From assembly GCA_964515555.1 (NCBI GenBank), contig CAZEVY010000010.1:30281-94280 (forward strand): a DNA stretch of 64,000 nucleotides. The letters are read 5' to 3'. The notes below the pieces were generated by a model. That model saw nothing but the letters and a program-made list of their open reading frames with translations. It had not been told where the DNA came from and did no database searches. Of the stretch, positions 50,772-58,365 are shown one piece after another (position 1 is the first letter of the stretch; each line of letters begins with the position of its first letter). A program made the translations under genes and the position numbers. Source of the DNA: CAZEVY01 sp964515555 (GTDB lineage Bacteria; Acidobacteriota; Terriglobia; Bryobacterales; Bryobacteraceae).

Positions 50772-51527
50772 ATGGACGCCTCCACCGCCCGCCTCTGGAT
50801 CTCCTCCTCGCGCAACCTGGCCGCCTTCACCGGCGCCGGAATTTCGACCGAATCGGGCATCCCCGACTTCCGCAGTCCCAACGGCGTGTGGGCGCGCAAC
50901 CGCACGGTGGACTTTCAGGAGTTCACCACCAGCCGCGCCGGCCGCGTCGAGTACTGGCGGCAGAAGGTGGAGAGCTGGCCGTCGATGCGCGACGCCGAGC
51001 CGAACGCCGGTCACCGGACGCTGGTGGAGCTCGAGCGGGACGGACGTCTGCGCGCGCTGATCACGCAGAACATCGACGGCATGCACCAGCGCGCCGGCAA
51101 CGCGGCCTCGATCGTCATCGAGCTGCACGGCACCACCGCCGAAGCGGCCTGCCTCTCCTGCGGCGACCGCATCCCGATGGATGACGCCGTCGCGCGCGTG
51201 GAAGCGGGCGACGAGGCCCCGGAGTGCGCGCGCTGCGGCGGATATCTCAAGCCGGCGACGATCTCGTTCGGACAGGCGATGCCGGAGCGCGAGATGGCTC
51301 GCGCCGTGGAAGCGGCCCGGTCTTGCGAGGTGTTCCTGGCGATCGGCTCGTCGCTGGTGGTGCAGCCGGCGGCGATGCTGCCGCTCATCGCCAAGCGGGC
51401 GGGCGCGCGGCTGGTGATCGTCAATCGCACGCCGACGCCGCTCGACGAGGCGGCCGACTGCGTGATTCGCGACGAGATCGGCGTGGTGCTGCCGATGCTG
51501 ACGGGCGCCGCGGTGGGAGCGGCATGA
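50772..51527 (+). CDS. cobB: Sirtuin (SIR2-family NAD-dependent protein deacylase)
   Basis: The 251-residue product has the NAD-binding motifs AAFTGAGISTESGIPDFRSP and ITQNIDGMHQRAGN, the catalytic His in VIELHGTT, and zinc ligands CLSCG and CARCG. It removes acetyl or other acyl groups from lysines and produces nicotinamide and O-acyl-ADP-ribose. The start ATG follows GAGGGTGG. The stop overlaps the start of the downstream kinase gene (ATGA), an unusual coupling of deacylase and kinase. Confidence 0.9.
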   Translation: MDASTARLWISSSRNLAAFTGAGISTESGIPDFRSPNGVWARNRTVDFQEFTTSRAGRVEYWRQKVESWPSMRDAEPNAGHRTLVELERDGRLRALITQNIDGMHQRAGNAASIVIELHGTTAEAACLSCGDRIPMDDAVARVEAGDEAPECARCGGYLKPATISFGQAMPEREMARAVEAARSCEVFLAIGSSLVVQPAAMLPLIAKRAGARLVIVNRTPTPLDEAADCVIRDEIGVVLPMLTGAAVGAA

Positions 51528-53770
51528 GCGAATTGGGCGCCATCGGACCGTACGAAGTGGTCCGCAAGATCGGCGAGGGCGGCATGGGCGTGGTCTACGC
51601 GGCGCGCGACTCGCGGCTGGATCGTCTGGTTGCGGTGAAGATGCTGCGCGAGGGGATCGGCAGCGAGCAGGCGAGGCTGAGATTCTGGCGCGAGGCGCGC
51701 GCGGCCGCCGGCGTGAGTCATCCCAACATCTGCCAGGTCTTCGAGGTCGGCGAGACCGAGGGGAGGCTGTACCTGGTGATGGAGCTGCTCGAAGGCGAGC
51801 CGCTCGGCGAGCGCCTGCGCCGCGGACCGCTACCGGAGCGCGAGGCCATCTCGACGGCGCTGGGCGTACTGGCGGCGCTGGACGCCATCCATCGCCGGGA
51901 GCTGGTGCATCGCGACCTGAAGCCCTCGAACGTGTTCCTGACGCCGCACGGTCCCAAAGTGCTCGACTTCGGGCTGGCGCGGTGGACGCAATCGGAGAGC
52001 GAGCCCTCGATGCTGAAGAACCTCACGCAGCCGGGGAGCGTGCTGGGCACGCCGCGCTACATGTCGCCCGAGCAGTTGCAGGGGCTGCCGGTGGAGTCGC
52101 CGTCCGATATTTTCGCCGCAGGCGTTCTGCTCTACGAGATGCTGGCGGGCAAGCCCGCGTTCAACGGCGATACGGTCATGGCGATCTTCCATTCGGTGCT
52201 CTACGAGCCGCCGCCGCCGCTGCCGGCCCATCCGCATATCGAGCCCGTGATGAAACGGGCGATGTCGCGGGCGCCGGAGGCGCGGTATGCGAGCGCAACG
52301 GCCATGGCGGAGGCGCTGCGGACGCTGGCGAGCGACTCCTCGTCGTCGCGCACGGCCGAGACGCCGGCGGCGCGCCGCGAGACGCGGCTGATCGTGCTGC
52401 CGTTCCGGATGCTGCGCCCCGACCCGGAAACCGAGTTCCTCGCCTTCAGCCTTCCGGATGCGATCACGGCGTCGCTCTCGGGACTGGAGTCGGTGGTGGT
52501 GCGCTCGAGCCTGGTGGCGGCGCGATTCGGGGGACCGGCGCCGGATCTGCGCGAAGTCGCCGAGCAGGCGCAGGTGGACGCGGTGCTCACCGGGACGCTG
52601 TTGCGCGCCGGGCCGCAGATTCGCCTTTCGGTGCAACTGGTGGAGGCGCCGGCGGGGACGCTGGTATGGTCGCAGACTTCGCAGTCGTCGCTGGAGGATA
52701 TTTTCGAGCTTCAGGACAGCCTGGTGAAGCGCATTCTGGAGTCGCTGCGGCAATCGCACAGCACGCGCGAGGACCAGGCCATCCGCCGCGACGCGCCCGT
52801 GAACGCGGCCGCCTACGAGTTCTATCTGCGGGCCAACCAGCTCGCCCGCGACCCCGAGGGCATGCCGGTGGCGCGCGATCTCTACGAGCGCTGCCTGGAG
52901 CTCGACCCGAACTACGCGCCGGCCTGGGCGCGCCTGGGCCGGTGCCTGTGGCTGATGGCGAAGTGGCTGCCCGACAGCAAAGTCGACATCGCGCTGGCGG
53001 AGAACGCCTTCGAGCGCGCGTTCTCGATCAACCCGGACCTGGCGATCGCCCATCACCTCTACGGGCGCTTCGAGGCCGACCGGGGGCGAGCGCGCCAGGC
53101 GATGGTGCGGCTCCTCCATCGCGCGAGGCGATTCGCGCAGGACGCCGAGCTGTTCGGCGGGCTGGTGCACGCCTGCCGTTACTGCGGTCTGCTGGACGCC
53201 TCGGTGGCGGCCTACGAGCGGGCGAGGAAGCTCGACCCGCAGGTGCAGACCAGCATCGAGCACACCTACTTCATGCGGGGCGAGCACGAAAAGGTGATCG
53301 AGCTGGGGCACACGAACTTCGCGTTCGTGATGGCGCAGTCGCTGATCCTTCTGGGGCGCGACGCCGAGGCGGCCGAGCTGGTGAACACCCATGAGAGCAG
53401 GCTTCCGAGCGAGATGCTGCGGCTCTACCTGGCGGCGGTGAAAGCGGGGCTGGGCGAGAACATCGGGGCGCTGCGCGAAGCCGTCGCGAAGCTCATGGGC
53501 CTGAAGCTCATGGATCTGGAAGGCATGTACTACATCACGCGGATCTGTACGCGCATCGGCCTTATCGACGAAGCGGTGGAGATCGTCGGGCGCTCGGTGC
53601 GCGGCGGCTGGTGTTGCCCGGCGCCGCTCAAGGCCGACACCTGGCTGGAGCCGCTTCGGGCGCGCGCGGATTTCCAGCCGGTGATCGCAGCGGCGGAAAA
53701 GGGGCGGGCGGAGTCGCTGGAGGCGTTCCGCGAAGCGGGCGGCGTGGAACTCCTGGGCGTCGACGGCTAG
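51524..53770 (+). CDS. Soluble Ser/Thr protein kinase with TolB-like and TPR domains
   Basis: The 748-residue product has a kinase domain at about 8-275 with GEGGMGVVYAARD, VAVKMLREG, HRDLKPSNVFLT, DFGLARW and MSPEQLQGLP. No membrane helix is apparent. A TolB/FlgO-like segment follows (about 290-420: LIVLPFRMLRPDPETEFLAF, then LVWSQTSQSSLEDIF), as in regulators related to adenylate cyclase/CadC-type proteins. From about 430 onward are TPR-like repeats (ARDLYERCLELDPNYAPAWA, ENAFERAFSINPDLAIAHHL). It probably phosphorylates cytosolic targets, with the repeats as partner-binding region. It is coupled to the sirtuin by a four-base overlap. Confidence 0.88.
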   Translation: MSELGAIGPYEVVRKIGEGGMGVVYAARDSRLDRLVAVKMLREGIGSEQARLRFWREARAAAGVSHPNICQVFEVGETEGRLYLVMELLEGEPLGERLRRGPLPEREAISTALGVLAALDAIHRRELVHRDLKPSNVFLTPHGPKVLDFGLARWTQSESEPSMLKNLTQPGSVLGTPRYMSPEQLQGLPVESPSDIFAAGVLLYEMLAGKPAFNGDTVMAIFHSVLYEPPPPLPAHPHIEPVMKRAMSRAPEARYASATAMAEALRTLASDSSSSRTAETPAARRETRLIVLPFRMLRPDPETEFLAFSLPDAITASLSGLESVVVRSSLVAARFGGPAPDLREVAEQAQVDAVLTGTLLRAGPQIRLSVQLVEAPAGTLVWSQTSQSSLEDIFELQDSLVKRILESLRQSHSTREDQAIRRDAPVNAAAYEFYLRANQLARDPEGMPVARDLYERCLELDPNYAPAWARLGRCLWLMAKWLPDSKVDIALAENAFERAFSINPDLAIAHHLYGRFEADRGRARQAMVRLLHRARRFAQDAELFGGLVHACRYCGLLDASVAAYERARKLDPQVQTSIEHTYFMRGEHEKVIELGHTNFAFVMAQSLILLGRDAEAAELVNTHESRLPSEMLRLYLAAVKAGLGENIGALREAVAKLMGLKLMDLEGMYYITRICTRIGLIDEAVEIVGRSVRGGWCCPAPLKADTWLEPLRARADFQPVIAAAEKGRAESLEAFREAGGVELLGVDG

Positions 53771-53809
53771 TCTGCGCTATCCTGATTCACAGCAAAGGAG
53801 CCGCAACCG

Positions 53810-54787
53810 ATGACCCTATCCCGACGGAACTTTCTCGCCGCGCCCGCGCTGGCGACGCTCGCGCGCCAGGCCGTGAGCGCCAGCGTCGATCCCAAGACGG
53901 GAATGCCGATGCGCGTGCTCGGACGCACCGGCGCCAGCGTCTCGATCCTCGCCTTCGGCTGCGGCAGCCGCTTCCTCATGTACAAGGAAGAGGACAAGGC
54001 CATCGAGGCGGGCCGGCGGGCGCTCTCGCAAGGCGTCACCTACTTCGACACGGCGCAGACCTACGGCAACGGCGTCAGTGAAACGCGCGTCGGCATGGTC
54101 CTACAGGGGCGGCGCAGCGGCGTCTGGCTGGCCACCAAGATCCAGGAGCGCAACGGCGACAAGGCCATGGCCAACATGGAGCAGAGCCTGAAGCGGCTCC
54201 AGACCGATTACGTCGACCTGGTGCACATCCACGCGCTCGGCGGCCCCGAAGATCTCGCGGCCATCGAGGCCAAGGGCGGCGTGCTGGAGACGATGTACAA
54301 AATCCGCAGCCAGAAGATGGCGCGCTTCATCGGCGTCACCAGCCACACCGATCCGGTCACGCTGAAGGCGGCGCTCGAGCGGCACGACTTCGACTGCACG
54401 CAGATGGCGCTCAACGCCGCGCTGGTGGGGATGCGCAACGGCAAGGGCGGCATGGAGCCGAACCCCGGCATCAAGGAGAGCTTCGAGAAGATCGCGCTGC
54501 CGGTGGCGCTTCGCAAGAAAATGGGCATCACCGCCATGAAGGCCTACGCGCAGGGGCCGCTCACCGAGAAGGCCAGCCCGGAGAAACTGGTGCGTTACTC
54601 GCTGACGCTGCCGGTGGCCGCGGCGGTGGTGGGCATGCCGTCGCTGGAGTTCATCGACGACAACGCGCGCATCGCCAAGGGGTTCAAGCCTCTCGGATCG
54701 GCCGACATGGATTCGCTCTCGGGCGAGCTCAGCCGGATCTACAAGGCGTCGCTCGACCAGTTCTTCAGCACGCACGTGGACTCGTAG
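53810..54787 (+). CDS. Aldo/keto reductase with a Tat-type signal
   Basis: The 325-residue product begins MTLSRRNFLAAPALATLARQ, a twin-arginine signal (SRRNFL). The reductase barrel has the catalytic tetrad Asp/Tyr in VTYFDTAQTYGNGVSE, Lys in VWLATKIQER and His in VDLVHIHALG. The late KKMGITAMKAYAQGPLTEKA strand belongs to the NADPH-binding half. Folded export with bound cofactor would explain the Tat signal. It lies downstream of the kinase, with 39 bases between, and converges on thiD. Confidence 0.88.
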   Translation: MTLSRRNFLAAPALATLARQAVSASVDPKTGMPMRVLGRTGASVSILAFGCGSRFLMYKEEDKAIEAGRRALSQGVTYFDTAQTYGNGVSETRVGMVLQGRRSGVWLATKIQERNGDKAMANMEQSLKRLQTDYVDLVHIHALGGPEDLAAIEAKGGVLETMYKIRSQKMARFIGVTSHTDPVTLKAALERHDFDCTQMALNAALVGMRNGKGGMEPNPGIKESFEKIALPVALRKKMGITAMKAYAQGPLTEKASPEKLVRYSLTLPVAAAVVGMPSLEFIDDNARIAKGFKPLGSADMDSLSGELSRIYKASLDQFFSTHVDS

Positions 54788-54806
54788 CAGTCGCCCGGCG
54801 CGCCGC

Positions 54807-55610
54807 CTAATCCGGCGCGGCGTGATGATTCACCGGACCGCGTCCCCCGCCGAGTCCCGGATGGGTCGCGATGGCCCGCGCGATGAATCGCTTGGCCCGC
54901 GCCACGGAATCGACCAGCGGCATCCTAAGCGCCAGGCAGGCGACGATCGCGGCCGAGTAGGTGCATCCCGTGCCGTGCGTGTTCGGCGTGGCGATGCGCT
55001 CGGCGGGGAACTCGTGGAACACGCCATCGGCGAGCAACAGGTCGGTCGCGTGACGGTCCCAGTGTCCGCCTTTGACCAGGACAGCCTTCGCCCCCAGACC
55101 GGCCAGCCGCCGCGCCGCCTCGCGCGCGTCATCGTTATCGCGAATCTCGAGGCCGGCGAGCGCCGCCGCTTCGGGTAGATTGGGCGCCAGCAGCGCGGCG
55201 CGCGGGACGAGCCGCTCCCGCAGTGCCGCGACCGCATCGGCGTCCAGCAATGGCGCGCCGTGCTTGCTGATCATCACCGGGTCGACCACCAGCGGGAAGG
55301 CGAAGCGCGCCGCGGCGTCGGCCACCGCTTCGACGATGGCGCGATTGCCGAGCGCGCCGGTCTTGGCCGCGCGCGGCGGGATGTCCTCGATGACCGCGTC
55401 GAGTTGGGCGATCACCAGGCCGGCGGCGACGCACTCGACGCGAGAGACGCGGCGGGTGTTCTGCGCCGTCAGCAGCGCGATCACGGCTTGGCCGTAGACG
55501 CCGAACTGGTGGAAGGTTTTCAGGTCCGCCTGGACGCCGGCGCCGCCGCTGGGGTCCGATCCCGCGATCGTCAGCGCAACCGGTGTTTCCGGCCGGGGAG
55601 TATTCGCCAC
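54807..55610 (-). CDS. thiD: Hydroxymethylpyrimidine/phosphomethylpyrimidine kinase
   Basis: Phosphorylates HMP and HMP-phosphate in thiamine synthesis. The 267-residue product has ALTIAGSDPSGGAGVQADLK, the substrate-site FHQFGVYGQAVIALLTAQNT, DPVMISKHGAPLL and the C-terminal anion hole NTHGTGCTYSAAIVACLALR. All ThiD signatures are intact. It lies alone on the minus strand, far from thiE. Confidence 0.93.
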   Translation of the reverse strand: MANTPRPETPVALTIAGSDPSGGAGVQADLKTFHQFGVYGQAVIALLTAQNTRRVSRVECVAAGLVIAQLDAVIEDIPPRAAKTGALGNRAIVEAVADAAARFAFPLVVDPVMISKHGAPLLDADAVAALRERLVPRAALLAPNLPEAAALAGLEIRDNDDAREAARRLAGLGAKAVLVKGGHWDRHATDLLLADGVFHEFPAERIATPNTHGTGCTYSAAIVACLALRMPLVDSVARAKRFIARAIATHPGLGGGRGPVNHHAAPD

Positions 55611-55645
55611 GGACTGCTAGTGTAGTGTCCCGAACAAATCTTTTT

Positions 55646-55726
55646 GGCCGCGGATGAACGCAGATGAACGCAGATAAGATCGCAAGGCCTCGTCCCATCG
55701 GCGTTTATCTGCGTTGACCTGTGGCC
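55646..55726. repeat. Dispersed-type inverted repeat with ATGAACGCAG units
   Basis: Left arm GGCCGCGGATGAACGCAGAT followed by GAACGCAGATAA (55646-55677) contains two tandem GATGAACGCA units. The right arm TTTATCTGCGTTGACCTGTG then GCC (55704-55726) is its imperfect reverse complement. The type GCGGATGAACGCAGATGAAC is familiar as an intergenic repeat in many environmental genomes. Only this copy is seen in the window. It lies in the 55611-55844 gap between divergent thiD and a secreted-protein gene; the rest of the gap shows nothing. Confidence 0.6.
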
Positions 55727-55844
55727 GGATCATTCTCAATGAAACCCAGTCTGTCATCGAGATGCCACCGCTCGCTCACGCTCGCGGCTCCGAAAACCGC
55801 GATTGGTCCAAGCTATTTCGACGACAGTACACTAGACTAAGCTC

Positions 55845-56252
55845 ATGAGGCGAGCGATTGTCAAATGCGCGCTGGTGCTGAGCGCCGCGCTGGCAATTTC
55901 GCTCGCACAGCAGAAGAAGGCACGGCCCGCGCCGCGCGGCCCCGACCTGCTGATCCTCGATCTGAAAGTCCAGCGCGACGCCACGCACGTCACCGTCGAC
56001 GGTAAGGTCCGGGTCGGCCCTGCCAAGGCGTTAAAGGACATCACGCTGATCTTCGAGTTCTTCGCGCCCGGCGGCGAGCTGCTGACCAAGCAACAGATCC
56101 AGGTCACCGAGAACGAGATGGGCCCCGGCGAAGAGACCACCTTCCACGGGCAGACGCTCAGTCCGCCCCGGGCCGTGCGGGTAAAGGTGGATGCCGAGGC
56201 TGACGGGCGCTATGTTCGGATCGACAAACCCGGCCCCTATGTAATTGAATAA
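55845..56252 (+). CDS. Small secreted protein with a FxLYD-like beta domain
   Basis: The 135-residue product has a signal peptide (MRRAIVKCALVLSAALAISLAQ). It then has a basic linker and a single beta-sandwich of about 90 residues: LLILDLKVQRDATHVTVDGK, then LKDITLIFEFFAPGGELLTK, and VRVKVDAEADGRYVRIDKPG. The pattern of comparing a processed value with flexible strands is like FxLYD/DUF3426-type domains. No binding partner can be named. It lies 87 bases upstream of the winged-helix gene. Confidence 0.65.
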   Translation: MRRAIVKCALVLSAALAISLAQQKKARPAPRGPDLLILDLKVQRDATHVTVDGKVRVGPAKALKDITLIFEFFAPGGELLTKQQIQVTENEMGPGEETTFHGQTLSPPRAVRVKVDAEADGRYVRIDKPGPYVIE

Positions 56253-56277
56253 GAACGGCTTGCCTGAGCGGCCGCCC

Positions 56278-56297
56278 CTTTTACAATACTTTTACAA
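56278..56297 (+). promoter_or_regulatory. Two 9-bp direct repeats with an 11-bp period (PhoB/OmpR-type operator)
   Basis: CTTTTACAA occurs at 56278-56286 and again at 56289-56297, exactly 11 bases apart, one helical turn. PhoB/OmpR winged-helix proteins bind head-to-tail to repeats with this period. The site lies 42 bases upstream of a gene for just such a winged helix, so autoregulation is likely. It also stands out as AT-rich in a GC-rich stretch. Confidence 0.6.
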
Positions 56298-56339
56298 GCC
56301 TCCTACGACTTAACCGCGGTTCGGGCGCAGAATCGAGCC

Positions 56340-56705
56340 ATGACCACGGAAGGAATCTACCGGGATCAGCATCTCGGAGTGGATTTCGCAAAAGGGGTTG
56401 CCGCGCTCGATTCCCGGCCGATGATACTCACGCGCAAGGAATACGAGCTGATGGCTTGTCTGGTGGGAAACGCGGGGGAGATCGTTCCGCGCGACGTGTT
56501 ATTGATGCAGGTGTGGGGCTACAGCAAGGAGATCCGCACGAGGACGCTCGACGTGCACATTCGCCGCTTGCGCAAAAAGCTCGGCAATTACGGCGATCAG
56601 TACATCGAGACCATCTTCGGCGTGGGTTACCGCTTCCAGCCCTATCGCGAGCCTCGGGTTTTGCCGGCCTTCGCCGGCAACGGCCTGCTCGCGGCCAGCG
56701 TCTGA
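56340..56705 (+). CDS. PhoB/OmpR-type winged-helix regulator without a receiver domain
   Basis: The 121-residue product is one DNA-binding domain: MILTRKEYELMACLVGNAGE, VPRDVLLMQVWGYSKEIRTR (recognition region), TLDVHIRRLRKKLGNYGDQY and the wing ETIFGVGYRFQPY. Usual OmpR-family proteins have a receiver of about 120 residues before this; here the ATG lies directly at the domain start and no receiver is encoded upstream. Activity may be set by expression, by autoregulation at the upstream 11-bp repeats, or by another protein. A histidine kinase-like gene follows 93 bases later. Confidence 0.88.
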   Translation: MTTEGIYRDQHLGVDFAKGVAALDSRPMILTRKEYELMACLVGNAGEIVPRDVLLMQVWGYSKEIRTRTLDVHIRRLRKKLGNYGDQYIETIFGVGYRFQPYREPRVLPAFAGNGLLAASV

Positions 56706-56798
56706 CACAGACGTCGGGCGGCGCGCCTTCGATCGGTTCCGATCCATGCGGGAGCGGGGCGCCCGGACGCCGGCGCGATCTGTTACGCTAACCAGTCG

Positions 56799-57440
56799 AT
56801 GATGCCCGAACCGGCGCGCGACCTCACCATCGAAGGTCTGGTCCACGACCTGAACAACGTCTTCGAGACCTTCTCCGACGCCGCCGACGTGCTGGCGCGG
56901 GATCCCAAAAACGCCCGCCTGGCGGCGACGCTGCGGCGCGGTGTCGAGCGCGGCAACCGCATCCTGGGCAGCTACCTGGACTGCGCCATGGCGATGCTCG
57001 ATTTCGCCACCATGCTGGAGAAGGCGGTGGAGTTCGCCCGCGACTCGCTGGAGGTGGTCCGCGGCCCCAAGATCGAGTTCACCAGCCGCATCGAGGAGGG
57101 CCTGCGGCTGCGCGGCAACCCGGCCGCCTGGGAGCGCGTGCTGGTGAACCTGTTCCTCAACGCCGCGCAGGCGATGCCCAACGGCGGCACCATCGAAGTG
57201 AGCGCCGCGCGCGAGCCGGGCGGGACGCGGATCACAGTGGCCGACACCGGTCACGGGATTTCGTCGAAGATTCTGGGGCGCATCTTCGAGCCGCACTTCT
57301 CGACCAAGGCGAAGCGCTCCGGATTGGGGCTGCACATCGTACGGTCGATCGTGGCGGGCAGCGGCGGGACAGTGGCGGCGTCCAATCGACGTCCCGGACC
57401 CGGCGCGGTCTTCAGCATTCGGCTGCCCGCGGCGGGGTGA
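56799..57440 (+). CDS. Soluble histidine kinase without a sensor domain
   Basis: The 213-residue product lacks membrane helices and any sensor domain. The H-box LVHDLNNVFETFSDAADVLA is close to the N-terminus (His16), followed by a dimerisation helix region and a HATPase domain: NLFLNAAQAMPNGGTIEVSA (N-box), VADTGHGISSKILGRIFEPH (G1) and SGLGLHIVRSIVAGSGGTVA (G2). The HDLNN form belongs to the NtrB/HisKA-like group. An input partner must be supplied by another protein. Adjacent to a receiver-less regulator, so how phosphate would reach DNA binding is unclear. Confidence 0.85.
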   Translation: MMPEPARDLTIEGLVHDLNNVFETFSDAADVLARDPKNARLAATLRRGVERGNRILGSYLDCAMAMLDFATMLEKAVEFARDSLEVVRGPKIEFTSRIEEGLRLRGNPAAWERVLVNLFLNAAQAMPNGGTIEVSAAREPGGTRITVADTGHGISSKILGRIFEPHFSTKAKRSGLGLHIVRSIVAGSGGTVAASNRRPGPGAVFSIRLPAAG

Positions 57441-57446
57441 AGCCGA

Positions 57447-58355
57447 TCAGCGGGCGCCGCCCGAAAGCAGATCCTTCAGCGCCGAGAACACCTCCGGAAA
57501 CCGGAAGCGGAAGCCCGACGCTTCGGCCGCTCGCGGCGTGACGCGCTGGCTGCCCAGCAGCACCTCCGACATCTCGCCGAACAACAGCTTGAGGGCGAAC
57601 TCGGGCACGGGAAACAATCCAGGCCGATGGAGCGCGCGCGCCAACGCCGCCGTGAATTCGCTGTTGCGGACGGGATTGGGCGCGGTGGCGTTCACCGCTC
57701 CCCGCAGATCTCCCTCGATCGCGTGGCACACCAGCCCGACGAGATCCTCGGCGTGAATCCACGACATCCACTGGCGGCCGCCGCCGAGCCTGCCTCCGAG
57801 TCCCAGGCGGAATGGCGGCAGCATGCGCGCCAGCGCGCCGCCGTCCGGTCCCAGCACCACGCCGATCCGTAGCGCGACGACGCGAACGCCGAGCGCCGAC
57901 GCCTCGCCGAGCGCGGCCTCCAGGTCGCGGCAGACTTCGGCGAGGAAGCCGCCGCCGGCGGACGAATCCTCCGCGAGCACCTCGTCGCCGCGGTCGCCGT
58001 AGTAGCCGATGGCCGAGGCGGAGACGAGCGCGGCCGGCCTGGGCGACGCCTTCGCGAGACTCTCGACCAGCCGGCGCGCGCCGTCGACGCGCGTCGTCCG
58101 AATGCGGCGCTTGACCTCGGGGGTCCAGCGCTGCGCCACGGTTTCGCCGGCCAGGTGCACGATCGCGTCGGCGCCCGCGAGACTATCGACGGGAGGCGCG
58201 CCTTCGGCGGAGTCCCAGATCGAGAAGGCCGCGGCGGCCGGCAGCCCCTTGCGGGGCGAGCGTCCCAGGATCCGCATGGCGTGTCCGCCGGCGGCGAGCC
58301 GTTGGATCAGCCGCCGCCCGATGAACCCGCTGGCGCCGGTAAGGACGACCTCCAT
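57447..58355 (-). CDS. TIGR01777-family NAD-dependent epimerase/dehydratase (YfcH-like)
   Basis: The 302-residue short-chain dehydrogenase-like protein has MEVVLTGASGFIGRRLIQRL, IVHLAGETVAQRWTPEVKRR, SASAIGYYGDRGDEVL with the YxxxG/Tyr region, MSWIHAEDLVGLVCHAI and the C-terminal DUF1731-like tail. Family members (YfcH, SulA-type) have no well-established substrate. It lies ten bases before the photolyase gene's stop on the same strand, suggesting a DNA-damage-related operon, though not proven. Confidence 0.88.
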   Translation of the reverse strand: MEVVLTGASGFIGRRLIQRLAAGGHAMRILGRSPRKGLPAAAAFSIWDSAEGAPPVDSLAGADAIVHLAGETVAQRWTPEVKRRIRTTRVDGARRLVESLAKASPRPAALVSASAIGYYGDRGDEVLAEDSSAGGGFLAEVCRDLEAALGEASALGVRVVALRIGVVLGPDGGALARMLPPFRLGLGGRLGGGRQWMSWIHAEDLVGLVCHAIEGDLRGAVNATAPNPVRNSEFTAALARALHRPGLFPVPEFALKLLFGEMSEVLLGSQRVTPRAAEASGFRFRFPEVFSALKDLLSGGAR

Positions 58356-58365
58356 AAGCCGTGCT

